Source: Micromonospora lutea (GTDB lineage Bacteria; Actinomycetota; Actinomycetes; Mycobacteriales; Micromonosporaceae). Taken from it: a stretch of 64,000 bases of DNA. Within the stretch, counting starts at the first letter, position 1, and every line of letters begins with the position of its first letter. Made by a program: the position numbers and the translations under genes. The DNA lies in contig NZ_BOPB01000013.1 of NCBI RefSeq assembly GCF_016863535.1, positions 124,001 to 188,000 of the forward strand, given 5' to 3'. The notes below the pieces were generated by a model that was given only the letters and a program-made list of their open reading frames with translations, was not told the DNA's origin and did no database searches. This document shows positions 42,607 through 50,707 of this stretch, piece after piece.

Positions 42607-44067
42607 TCAGGTCCAGGCGAGCAGCGCCGCCTCCGGATCGGCGAGGAAGTCGCCCACGTCGCGGAGGAACTTCGAACCCAGCTCGCCGTCGATGATCCGG
42701 TGGTCGAAGGAGAGGCCGAGCGTGGTGACCAGGCGCGGCTTGACCTTGCCCTTGTGGACCCAGGGCTGCTCGCGGACCGCACCGAAGGCCAGGATCGCCG
42801 ACTCGCCCGGCGGCAGGATGGGCGTACCGGTGTCCACCCCGAACACCCCGACGTTGGTGATCGTCAGGGTGCCGCCGGACATGTCGGCCGGCGAGGTCTT
42901 CCCGGCCTTGGCGGTCTGCACCAGGTCGGTCATCGCGTCGGCCAGCTCACGCAGGGTCAACCGGCCGGCGTCCTTGATGTTCGGCACGATCAGGCCGCGC
43001 TCGGTGGCTGCCGCGATCCCCAGGTTGACGTACTCCTTGACGACGATCTCGTCGCCGGCCCAACTGGAGTTGACCATCGGGTGTCGCCGGACCGCCAGCA
43101 GCACCGCCTTGGCGACCAGCAGCAGCGGCGAGACCCGTACGTCGCGCCACTCCCGCCGCCCGCGCAGCCGGTCCAACGCCTTCATCGCCCGGGTCACATC
43201 CACGGTCAGGAACTCGGTGACGTGCGGGGCGGTGAAGGCCGAACGGGACATGTTCTCGGCGGTGAGCCGGCGTACTCCCTTGACCGGAATGCGTTGCTCG
43301 CGGTCCGCGCCGAAGCTCGCGGCCGAGCTGACCACGGAGCTGACCGTCGACGGCTCGGCCGCTGCCGGGGTTGCCGCGGCCCGCTGTACGTCCTCCCGGG
43401 TGATCGAGCCGGACGGTCCGGAGCCGATCAGCGTGCCCAGGTCAACCCCGAGATCCTTGGCGAGCTTGCGTACCGGCGGCTTGGCCAGCACCACGCCGTT
43501 GCTCCGACCGTTGCCCTCGACCGTGGACTGGACCGGTGCCGGGGCGACCTGAGCCGGGACAGCCTGCACCGGCGCGGTCGCTGCCGGCGTGCTGGTGACC
43601 GAGGCCGTGCCCTTGCGGGGGCGACGCTTCGCCGCCGTGGTACGCGGGCCGTAGCCGACGAGAACGGCGGTACGGCCACCCGGGGCGGGGCCGCCGATCA
43701 GGCCCGGCTCGACCGCGCCCTCGGTCGGAGCGTCCTCGACGGCGGCCAACGACGCCGCTGACGGAGTGGGTAGGTCGGTGGCGGGCGTACCGGTGGTCGA
43801 CTGCTCGACCGGGCCGGCGCCCGGGTCGGTGTCGATCGCGATGATCGGGGTACCGACCTCGACCGTGGTGCCCTCCGGGTGGAAGATCGCCTGAACCTGG
43901 CCGGCCCACTTCGCCGGAATCTCCACGGCCGCCTTGGCCGTCTCCACCTCGACGATCGGCTGGTTCAACTCGATCGTGTCGCCCACCTTGACCAGCCAGG
44001 CGAGGATCTCACCCTCGGTCAGGCCCTCGCCCAGGTCGGGCAGGTTGAACTCCTTGATCCGCGACAT
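42607..44067 (-). CDS. bkdC: Dihydrolipoamide acyltransferase (E2) of a branched-chain 2-oxoacid dehydrogenase
   Basis: A 486-aa E2 subunit that carries acyl groups on lipoate. One lipoyl domain (residues 1-80, Lys 45 in VETAKAAVEIPA), an Ala/Pro linker, a peripheral-subunit-binding domain (VRKLAKDLGVDLGTLIGSGPSGSITREDV), a second linker and a catalytic domain ending with SFDHRIIDG (His near 456, Asp near 460). ATG at 44067 follows GGTGAG; GTG at 44076 overlaps the E1-beta stop and is an alternative. Last gene of the E1alpha-E1beta-E2 operon. No E3 gene is nearby, as is usual when E3 is shared. Confidence 0.92.
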   Translation of the reverse strand: MSRIKEFNLPDLGEGLTEGEILAWLVKVGDTIELNQPIVEVETAKAAVEIPAKWAGQVQAIFHPEGTTVEVGTPIIAIDTDPGAGPVEQSTTGTPATDLPTPSAASLAAVEDAPTEGAVEPGLIGGPAPGGRTAVLVGYGPRTTAAKRRPRKGTASVTSTPAATAPVQAVPAQVAPAPVQSTVEGNGRSNGVVLAKPPVRKLAKDLGVDLGTLIGSGPSGSITREDVQRAAATPAAAEPSTVSSVVSSAASFGADREQRIPVKGVRRLTAENMSRSAFTAPHVTEFLTVDVTRAMKALDRLRGRREWRDVRVSPLLLVAKAVLLAVRRHPMVNSSWAGDEIVVKEYVNLGIAAATERGLIVPNIKDAGRLTLRELADAMTDLVQTAKAGKTSPADMSGGTLTITNVGVFGVDTGTPILPPGESAILAFGAVREQPWVHKGKVKPRLVTTLGLSFDHRIIDGELGSKFLRDVGDFLADPEAALLAWT

Positions 44068-44072
44068 GCCGC

Positions 44073-45062
44073 TCACCAGCCGAAGGTGCGGTCGACGGCG
44101 TCGAGCACCCGGTCGAGGTCGGGAAGGTACTCCTCCTCCACCCGGGCCGCCGGGTAAGGGGTGTCGAAGCCCGCCACCCGCAGCACCGGCGACTCCAGGG
44201 AGTAGAAGCACTCCTCGGTGATCCGGGCCGCGATCTCCGCACCCAGACCGACGTTGGACGGTGCCTCGTGCACCACCACCGCGCGGCCGGTGCGCCGCAC
44301 CGACTCGTACACCACGCCGAGGTCCAGCGGGGAGAGCGTGCGCAGGTCGATGACCTCCAGGTTCCGCCCGTCCTCGGCAGCGGCCGTCGCCGCGTCGAGG
44401 CAGGTACGCACCATCGGGCCGTACGCGAGCAGGGTGGCGTCGGTGCCGGCCCGCGCGACCCGGGACGCGTGCAGCGGGTACGCCTCGGACAGCGGGGCGT
44501 CCAGGTCGACCTGCCCCTTCTCCCAGTAGCGCCGCTTGGGCTCCAGGAACACGATCGGATCATCCGAGGCGATGGCCTGCTGGATCATCACGTAGGCGTC
44601 CTGTGGGCTGGCGCAGGAGACCACCTTGAGACCAGCGGTGTGCGCGAAGTACGCCTCGGGTGACTCTGAGTGGTGCTCCACCGCGCCGATGCCGCCGCCG
44701 AACGGGATCCGGATGACCATCGGAATGTTGAGCTTGCCCCGCGAGCGGTAGTGCATCTTCGCCACCTGCGACACGATCTGGTCGTACGCCGGGTAGACGA
44801 AACCGTCGAACTGGATCTCGCAGACCGGCCGGTAGCCACGGATGGCCAGGCCGACCGCGGTGCCGATGATGCCGGACTCGGCGAGCGGAGTGTCGATCAC
44901 CCGCTGGTCGCCGAAGTCCTTCTGCAATCCGTCGGTGATCCGGAAGACGCCGCCGAGCTTGCCGACGTCCTCGCCCATGATGACGACCTTCGGGTCGTTC
45001 TCCAGGGCCTTGCGCAGGCCGATGTTGAGGGCCTTGCCGAGGGTGAGCGTCTCCGTGGCCAT
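44073..45062 (-). CDS. bkdB: 2-oxoacid dehydrogenase E1 component, beta subunit
   Basis: A 329-aa beta subunit of the ThDP-dependent E1. Typical sequences are VVIMGEDVGKLGGVFRITDGLQKDFG, DTPLAESGIIGTAVGLAIRGYRPVCEIQF, MVIRIPFGGGIGAVEHHSESPEAYF and VFLEPKRRYW. Its start overlaps the E1-alpha stop by 4 bp (ATGA) and its end touches the E2 start. Homologs act on branched-chain keto acids, giving precursors of iso and anteiso fatty acids; pyruvate activity cannot be excluded from sequence alone. Confidence 0.93.
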   Translation of the reverse strand: MATETLTLGKALNIGLRKALENDPKVVIMGEDVGKLGGVFRITDGLQKDFGDQRVIDTPLAESGIIGTAVGLAIRGYRPVCEIQFDGFVYPAYDQIVSQVAKMHYRSRGKLNIPMVIRIPFGGGIGAVEHHSESPEAYFAHTAGLKVVSCASPQDAYVMIQQAIASDDPIVFLEPKRRYWEKGQVDLDAPLSEAYPLHASRVARAGTDATLLAYGPMVRTCLDAATAAAEDGRNLEVIDLRTLSPLDLGVVYESVRRTGRAVVVHEAPSNVGLGAEIAARITEECFYSLESPVLRVAGFDTPYPAARVEEEYLPDLDRVLDAVDRTFGW

Positions 45063-46237
45063 CAGTGCGCGCTCCCCTCGAACGAGTCAAAGTACCGGCT
45101 GAACTGCGCGCGCTGTTCGTCCAGCAGCGGCGACCCGTTGGGGTAGACGTGGTCGAACATGGTGCTCGGCTCCGGGTTCGGCATGGCGAGCACCCGTTCA
45201 CGCAGGTCCACCGCCTCCCGGCGGGCCTGCTCGTCGACCTCGGTGAAGAAACCGCTGTCGGCGATCTTCTCTCGCTCCAGGAACGCCTTCATCCGGGCGA
45301 TCGGGTCCTTGGCCTGCCACGCCTCGACCTCGCTTGCGATGCGGTAGCGGGTCGGGTCGTCGGAGGTGGTGTGCGCGCCCATCCGGTAGGTGTACGCCTC
45401 GATCAGGCTCGGGCCCTGCCCGTGCCGGGCGTTGTCCAGCGCGTGCCGGGTCACCGCGTACGTCGCCAGCACGTCGTTGCCGTCGACCCGGATGCCGGGG
45501 AAGCCGAAGCCGGCGGCCCGCCGGTAGAGGGGGATGCGGGTCTGCCGCTCCAGCGGCTCGGAGATGGCGTACTGGTTGTTCTGGCAGAAGAACACCAGCG
45601 GGGAGTTGAACACGCCGGCCCAGACGAACGCCTCGTTGACGTCGCCCTGGCTGGTGGCGCCGTCGCCGAAGTAGGCGATCACCGCCTCGCCGTCGTCGGT
45701 GCCGGTCTTGCCGTCCATCGCGACGCCCATGGCGTAACCGGTCGCGTGCAGGGTCTGCGCCCCGATCACGATCGTGTACATGTTGAACTTGAACTCGTTC
45801 GGATCCCAGCCACCCTGGTCGACCCCGCGGAACAGGCCCAGCGGCATGATCGGGTCGATGCCACGGCAGTAGAGCACGCCGTGCTCGCGGTAGGTGGGGA
45901 ACGCCATGTCCTGGGTACGCAGCGCCCGACCGGAACCGACCTGCGCCGCTTCCTGGCCGAGCAGGCTCGCCCAGATGCCCAGCTCGCCCTGCCGTTGCAG
46001 GGCGGTCGCCTCGGCGTCCAGCTTCCGCACGAGTACCAGGTCACGGTAGAGGCCGCGGTACTCCTCGTCAGTGAAGTCGACGCGGTACTCGATGCCGTCC
46101 GGACCGGTCACGCTCTCGATCCGCTCACCCGAGGGCGTGAGCAGCTGCACCAGCTCCGGATCGCCGGTCGTGGCCTTCCTGGATCGGGGCGCGGCTCGCC
46201 GGCCGCGGGCCGGGGCCCCGGGGTCGCCCTTTGCCAT
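45062..46237 (-). CDS. bkdA: 2-oxoacid dehydrogenase E1 component, alpha subunit
   Basis: A 391-aa ThDP-binding subunit that decarboxylates the keto acid. The ThDP motif is GDGATSQGDVNEAFVWAG...NNQYAIS, with GQEAAQVGSGRAL, DMAFPTYREHG and EAYTYRMGAHTTSDDPTRYR also present; the last holds the phosphorylation-loop region. The first 35 residues are a basic disordered leader (MAKGDPGAPARGRRAAPRSRKA). ATG at 46237 has GGGAGAG upstream; the longer open frame lacks a good start. First gene of the operon, reading away from a long spacer. Confidence 0.93.
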   Translation of the reverse strand: MAKGDPGAPARGRRAAPRSRKATTGDPELVQLLTPSGERIESVTGPDGIEYRVDFTDEEYRGLYRDLVLVRKLDAEATALQRQGELGIWASLLGQEAAQVGSGRALRTQDMAFPTYREHGVLYCRGIDPIMPLGLFRGVDQGGWDPNEFKFNMYTIVIGAQTLHATGYAMGVAMDGKTGTDDGEAVIAYFGDGATSQGDVNEAFVWAGVFNSPLVFFCQNNQYAISEPLERQTRIPLYRRAAGFGFPGIRVDGNDVLATYAVTRHALDNARHGQGPSLIEAYTYRMGAHTTSDDPTRYRIASEVEAWQAKDPIARMKAFLEREKIADSGFFTEVDEQARREAVDLRERVLAMPNPEPSTMFDHVYPNGSPLLDEQRAQFSRYFDSFEGSAH

Positions 46238-46755
46238 CCGTCTCTCCCTGTCGTGTCTGCGTCGGCACCGGGGGGTCACCCGGCCGCGCGACTCGTGCGC
46301 CCGCCCCGGCTGGTGCCGGGATGGTTCCTGGCGGCCGCGCCTGACCCCGGTAGGGGTTGCCGCGCGGCATGAGCCGGATTCTGGCCGAACCCGGTTCGGG
46401 AGCGCCGGCGCCCAGTCGCGCCTACCGCGTGGGTGCGCGGAGGTCGCGGCTGCGCTGCCGCCGTGCCTCCAGTCTCGCATCAGAGGTGAGGCGTCCCACA
46501 CCCTGCCCGGCCCGCATCCGCTGGCCGGCCCGCTTCGTTACCTGAAGAGCCGGACTGTCGGGTCCAGCGACGCGCGACCGATCCGGTGATGGTTCGTCAC
46601 CATTCGGCCAGATACGCGTGTCGACACGCGGTGTGGGGTTGGCTTACGCAGAGTCACTGGCCCAGGCTGATCGCGCGGGCCGGATCCAGCTTCGGCGGCC
46701 CGCCGGGGTGCCCATCGGGGCGGCCCCGGCCAGGGGCGACGACGAGGAGAGCGTG
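46238..46755. other. 518-bp divergent spacer between bkdA and a Pro-rich protein gene
   Basis: No supported gene. The half near bkdA is very G+C-rich. The other half holds a perfect 16-bp palindrome (46615-46630) and a smaller inverted repeat, ATGGT/ACCAT (46590-46604). Promoters for both directions must lie here. I recognise no -10/-35 pair with certainty and no regulator gene. Confidence 0.5.
46615..46630. promoter_or_regulatory. Perfect 16-bp palindrome CGCGTGTCGACACGCG
   Basis: Each half (CGCGTGTC) is the exact complement of the other, with no centre gap. It lies 126 bp before the plus-strand gene and about 380 bp before bkdA. The symmetry fits a regulator site, but no factor can be named. 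Confidence 0.4.
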
Positions 46756-47676
46756 GTGTCCGAACCAGGTGAAGATCCCGGGACGCCGATCCTCGGACGG
46801 CACCGGGCACCCGGCTACCGCCGCGTGGTGGGTGCGCACCGGGCCGTGCGCACCGCCGGGCCCAGCCGGGGCTATCTACTGACGGTGGCGCTACTCGCCG
46901 GCACGGCCTCGATGCCGGTTCTCGCCGCAATCAGCACCGGCTCCGCGACGGTCGGCAGCACGGCGTTGCCGGACGGCGGCACGCCGTTCATCCCCACGCC
47001 CTCCATCGGTCCGGTGGTGGTCCCGCCGCCACCCACCGGCGCTCCGACCGCCACCGCGACCGCGGTGCCCTCGGTCGAGCCGGCGGCACCGCCGGTCAAC
47101 CCCGTGGTGCCGACACCACGGCTGACGACGGTCGGCACACCGGTCGAGCACGCGCCGGCCCGCCGCCCCAGCGCCCCGGCGACCGTACCGGCTCCTCGAC
47201 CGCCCAGCAGCACACCGGCCCCGCGTCCAGCGCCAACCCCGATCCGTACACCGACGCCGGCCCCGACCAGCGGCTCGCCCTCGCCGACCGACGATCCGGA
47301 CCCGCCGACCGCCTCGGCCGACCCGAGCGACGCCGTCGACCCGACCGAGTCGAGCGCTCCACCGACCACGGAGCCGAGCCCGTCGAGCGATCCTTCCGCG
47401 TCCGCCGACCCGACCGCGTCGAGTGATCCGCCGCCGGTCACCGACCCGACCGCGTCGAGTTCACCTTCCGGGCCCGCCGCTCCGACCGCGTCGGTCAGTC
47501 CATCGGTCACCCCGGGCGATGCCGAACCCACGTCGGACTCCTCACCGACCCACCCGGTCACCGAACTGGTGCCGCCGTTCACACCCGAACGCAGCCGCAC
47601 CGCCCGGATCCGACGGCGCGACCGCTGTCGACCCGCCGGTTCGACCGACGGCGCCGGCCGCGAGGCGGACCACTGA
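46756..47676 (+). CDS. Pro/Ser/Thr-rich membrane-anchored protein
   Basis: A 306-aa protein with about 35 residues of basic cytoplasmic sequence, one membrane segment (YLLTVALLAGTASMPVLAAI, about residues 40-60) and a long low-complexity outer part of Pro, Ser, Thr and Asp (SPSPTDDPDPP, TASSDPPPV and similar) ending in an Arg-rich tail. GTG at 46756 is six bases after AGGAG; the GTG just before it is too close. No domain is recognised. It may be a spacer-like wall protein. Confidence 0.6.
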   Translation: MSEPGEDPGTPILGRHRAPGYRRVVGAHRAVRTAGPSRGYLLTVALLAGTASMPVLAAISTGSATVGSTALPDGGTPFIPTPSIGPVVVPPPPTGAPTATATAVPSVEPAAPPVNPVVPTPRLTTVGTPVEHAPARRPSAPATVPAPRPPSSTPAPRPAPTPIRTPTPAPTSGSPSPTDDPDPPTASADPSDAVDPTESSAPPTTEPSPSSDPSASADPTASSDPPPVTDPTASSSPSGPAAPTASVSPSVTPGDAEPTSDSSPTHPVTELVPPFTPERSRTARIRRRDRCRPAGSTDGAGREADH

Positions 47677-47749
47677 CCGGACGCTCGACCGCCGGTCCGA
47701 CGGCGGCAGCCGCCGGTCGACGGAGGGATGCGATGGCACCCTGGAATGT

Positions 47750-48970
47750 TCAGCCGTCGTCAGCGAGGCGGTGCCGGTTGGCCTCGATCCAGGCGTCCAG
47801 GGCTGCCGGATCGTCCGGGTCGATGCCGTCTGCCATCAACTGCGCCACTGCGGCGGTGGCCGGGCTGCGCCGCTCGCCGGTTGCGTAGAGCCGGACGAAC
47901 TCCGGCACCATCTCCTCGATCGCGGCGTCCGTCGCGGCGGCGGCCGCCTCGGGCAGCCCGCGCCTGCGGGCCGCGTATCCGGCCCAGGCGCGCAACACCC
48001 GGGGCAGCATCGCCGCGTCGTCCATGTCGAGCACCGCCCGGCGGTGCACCCAGTCGAGCAGGAAGAGGCCGGAGACGGTCGGACTCCACCGGAGCGGATC
48101 CGCGTCGGGGAAGGTGGCCGCGTGGTCGAGCAGCAGGCCCAGACAGAAGTGCAGCGAGGCCAGTTCGGCACCGTCGACCGCGTCCAGTCCGGCCCGGGCC
48201 GCGTCAGGTGAGGCCAGGAAGCGGCGGATCTCTGCGGTCCGTTCGGCGTCGGGCAGCGGGTCGTCCGCCCGACGGGGCGGTGGTGCGGTCGCAGCCGGCA
48301 GGACCGCCAACCGGGCCCCGACGAGCGCCCGGTCGGTGGCCAGCGAGGCGGCACCGGGCAGCTGACCCAGGTGATCGGTGACGGCCAGGTGGCGGCTCAC
48401 CTCGTCACGCACCCGGGTCGGACTCTCCTCCCGGAACCAGGTCAGCTCGTCCTCGGCGCACAGCTGCTGGACCTGCTCCAGGATCCGGCTCGCCGGGCCG
48501 CCGACGAAGACGTCCTTGGTGATGCCGATGTTGTGGTCGATCAGGGCCACGAGGGCGTGTTCCGGTCCACCGATGGCGTTGTCATAGGCGAACGTTGCCA
48601 GGTAGGAGGTCTGGTCGCCGTACACGTCGCCGTACGCCCAGGTGCCGGTGAGGTGCACCTTGCCGAGTTGCCCGGACCAGGCCGGTGCGGTCGCACCGGG
48701 CCGGACCCGGTCCGCGCCGGCGGCGTCCGGTACCAGGGCGGCGAAGACGGCCCGGACCGTCGTCGCCGCGACCGCTCGCCGTCTCGACGTGGCCGCGAGG
48801 AATCCGCCGACGAAGTCCCGCACCGCCGCCTCCCGGTCCGTCTCGGCGACCTCGTACACGCTGCCCAGCAGTGCCGCGCCGAGCATCTCCGCGTCGAAGG
48901 CCGAGTCGAGCTTGGTCACGTCGCGTGCGGCGTGCAGCACCGCGTCGTAAGGGGTCTTTGGCGTGGCCAT
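47750..48970 (-). CDS. Conserved-looking hypothetical protein
   Basis: A 406-aa soluble protein I do not recognise, mostly helical and Ala-rich, with no signal peptide or membrane segment. Notable parts are TPYDAVLHAARDVTKLDSAFDAEMLGAALLGSVY at the start, FAYDNAIGGPEHALVALIDHNIG and HFCLGLLLDHAATFPDADPLRWSPTVSGLFLLDW. ATG at 48970 lies six bases after a -10-like TAGGGT on the minus strand, so it is probably leaderless. It sits between a convergent gene and the GTPase pair but is not coupled to either. Confidence 0.75.
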   Translation of the reverse strand: MATPKTPYDAVLHAARDVTKLDSAFDAEMLGAALLGSVYEVAETDREAAVRDFVGGFLAATSRRRAVAATTVRAVFAALVPDAAGADRVRPGATAPAWSGQLGKVHLTGTWAYGDVYGDQTSYLATFAYDNAIGGPEHALVALIDHNIGITKDVFVGGPASRILEQVQQLCAEDELTWFREESPTRVRDEVSRHLAVTDHLGQLPGAASLATDRALVGARLAVLPAATAPPPRRADDPLPDAERTAEIRRFLASPDAARAGLDAVDGAELASLHFCLGLLLDHAATFPDADPLRWSPTVSGLFLLDWVHRRAVLDMDDAAMLPRVLRAWAGYAARRRGLPEAAAAATDAAIEEMVPEFVRLYATGERRSPATAAVAQLMADGIDPDDPAALDAWIEANRHRLADDG

Positions 48971-49021
48971 GACCTGACCCTACGCCGATCGCGTTGCGTC
49001 CAGGAACGTTCGCGGGCCGGC

Positions 49022-50707
49022 TCAACGGTGGCGGGCGACCTCAAGGACGGTACGCGCGTCGGCGTGCGCGGCGATGACGGCACGCACCGGGTTCAGCACG
49101 TGCTGTTCGCCGACGCTGGCCACGGCCCGGATCAGTTGCGCCTCGGCCCGTCGGCGGGCCCGCCGGGCCGCCCACCTCACCAAGGGGCGGATCAGGGCGG
49201 CGACGAGCAGCCCGGCCAGCAGTCCACCGAGCAGCAGCAGGGTCGGCACCGGCACCTCACCGACCATCGGATGCCGCAGCGCCGGCAATCCCAACGCCCG
49301 CACCGCGTAGCCGAGGAGCAGCCAGCCCAACCCGGCCACCGCGGCGAGAGTCAGCAGCCACTGCAACCCGCCGACCAGTCGCCACCAGATGCGAGGGCGG
49401 TCCATCCCGAAGTCGGTGCCGGCGAGCGCGCTATCAAGGGCGTCCGGCAGGTCGCCGAGGCGGGACCGGGCCGCCGTGGCCATCGCGTCCGGCCAGGCGT
49501 TCGGCAGCCCGGCACCGGCCCGCTCCGCCACCGTACGTAGGGCCAGCGCCAGCGCGGACTTGTCGGCCGCGCTGGGCTCGGGCACGGAGGTCGCGGCCAC
49601 CAGGTTCTCCGCCGGGTCCCCACCGACCCGCCGCTCGGGCAGGTGCAGTCGGCGCAGCGGGTCGGCGCGCAGCCGCCGCCAGAACCGCATCAACGGCCAG
49701 CCGGTGGCCGCCGCCGCGCGGTGCCGGTACGCCTGCTCGACCGCCTCCACGACGGTGGGAATCCCCGCTGCCGCGCACAGGGCACGGTCCAGCGCGGCGA
49801 CCGCGGGATCGTCGCTGGCGAGCGCGGTGCGGGGCGCGCCGACCATCTCGTCCAGCGTGGCGACGACGGCGTCCACGTCACTGGAGAGACGACGTAACGC
49901 GGCCTGACGTTCGGCGACGGTGCGCTCCAGCGCTGTCCGCAACCTTTCCGGACCGTCGGCATCGGCGACGTTGGTGGCGAGCAGGGGCACCCCGTCGAGC
50001 CCGTCCGCGTCGAGCAGGCGGCGCAGGTCGGCCAGGACCCGGGGCACCTCGGTCGGGGACAGCCGGTCGGTCTGGTTGAGCACGACCACGGTCACGTCCC
50101 GGTGCCGGTGGAACTCGCGAAGGTAGCTGCGGTGCATCACCCGGTCGGCGTACTTCTGCGGGTCGACCACCCAGACCATCAGGTCCACGAGGCCGAGCAG
50201 CCGGTCCACCTCCAGCCGGTGCGAGTGCTCGACGGAGTCGAAGTCGGGTAGGTCCAGCAGGATCAGCCCGTGCAGCGTCGACTCGTCGTCCCCGTCGAGC
50301 AGGCTCTCCCGTACGAACCGGTGGCGGGGCAGCACACCGAGCCAGTCGAGCAGCCGGTTGCCGCCGTCGAGCGGGCCCCAGACACAGGCGTGGGTGACAC
50401 CCGTGGTGGGTCGGCGTACCCCGACGGGCGAGAGGTCCATCCGGGCCATGGCGTTGAACAGGCTCGACTTGCCGCTGCCGGTGGCACCGGCCAACGCCAC
50501 CACGGTGTGGTCGCGGGAGAGTGCCAGCCGGGTGCCGGCCCGTTCGACCAGGGTGCGTGCCGGCACCAACGGAGTGTCCGGCAGGTGGCCGTCGACGATG
50601 CCGAGGAATCGCCGCACCGCCTCCAGCCGGGCGACCAACTGGTCGGCGTCCACCCGGCCGTCGGCGATACGCAACGCCTCCCGCAGGCGTCCGCCCATGC
50701 CGGTCAC
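49022..50707 (-). CDS. Dynamin-like membrane GTPase, second of a pair
   Basis: A 561-aa GTPase. The P-loop is GATGSGKS (residues 74-81), the switch/G3 motif DLPDFDS follows, and G4 reads NQTD. The last third has two hydrophobic stretches (WLLTLAAVAGLGWLLLGYAV and LLLLGGLLAGLLVAALI) and a basic tail, so the protein is probably membrane-bound. Such coupled GTPases in actinobacteria include DynA/DynB (septation) and IniA-type proteins; I cannot place this one. GTG at 50707 overlaps the upstream stop (GTGA) and follows GGGGAG by five bases; ATG at 50698 is the alternative. Confidence 0.82.
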   Translation of the reverse strand: MTGMGGRLREALRIADGRVDADQLVARLEAVRRFLGIVDGHLPDTPLVPARTLVERAGTRLALSRDHTVVALAGATGSGKSSLFNAMARMDLSPVGVRRPTTGVTHACVWGPLDGGNRLLDWLGVLPRHRFVRESLLDGDDESTLHGLILLDLPDFDSVEHSHRLEVDRLLGLVDLMVWVVDPQKYADRVMHRSYLREFHRHRDVTVVVLNQTDRLSPTEVPRVLADLRRLLDADGLDGVPLLATNVADADGPERLRTALERTVAERQAALRRLSSDVDAVVATLDEMVGAPRTALASDDPAVAALDRALCAAAGIPTVVEAVEQAYRHRAAAATGWPLMRFWRRLRADPLRRLHLPERRVGGDPAENLVAATSVPEPSAADKSALALALRTVAERAGAGLPNAWPDAMATAARSRLGDLPDALDSALAGTDFGMDRPRIWWRLVGGLQWLLTLAAVAGLGWLLLGYAVRALGLPALRHPMVGEVPVPTLLLLGGLLAGLLVAALIRPLVRWAARRARRRAEAQLIRAVASVGEQHVLNPVRAVIAAHADARTVLEVARHR

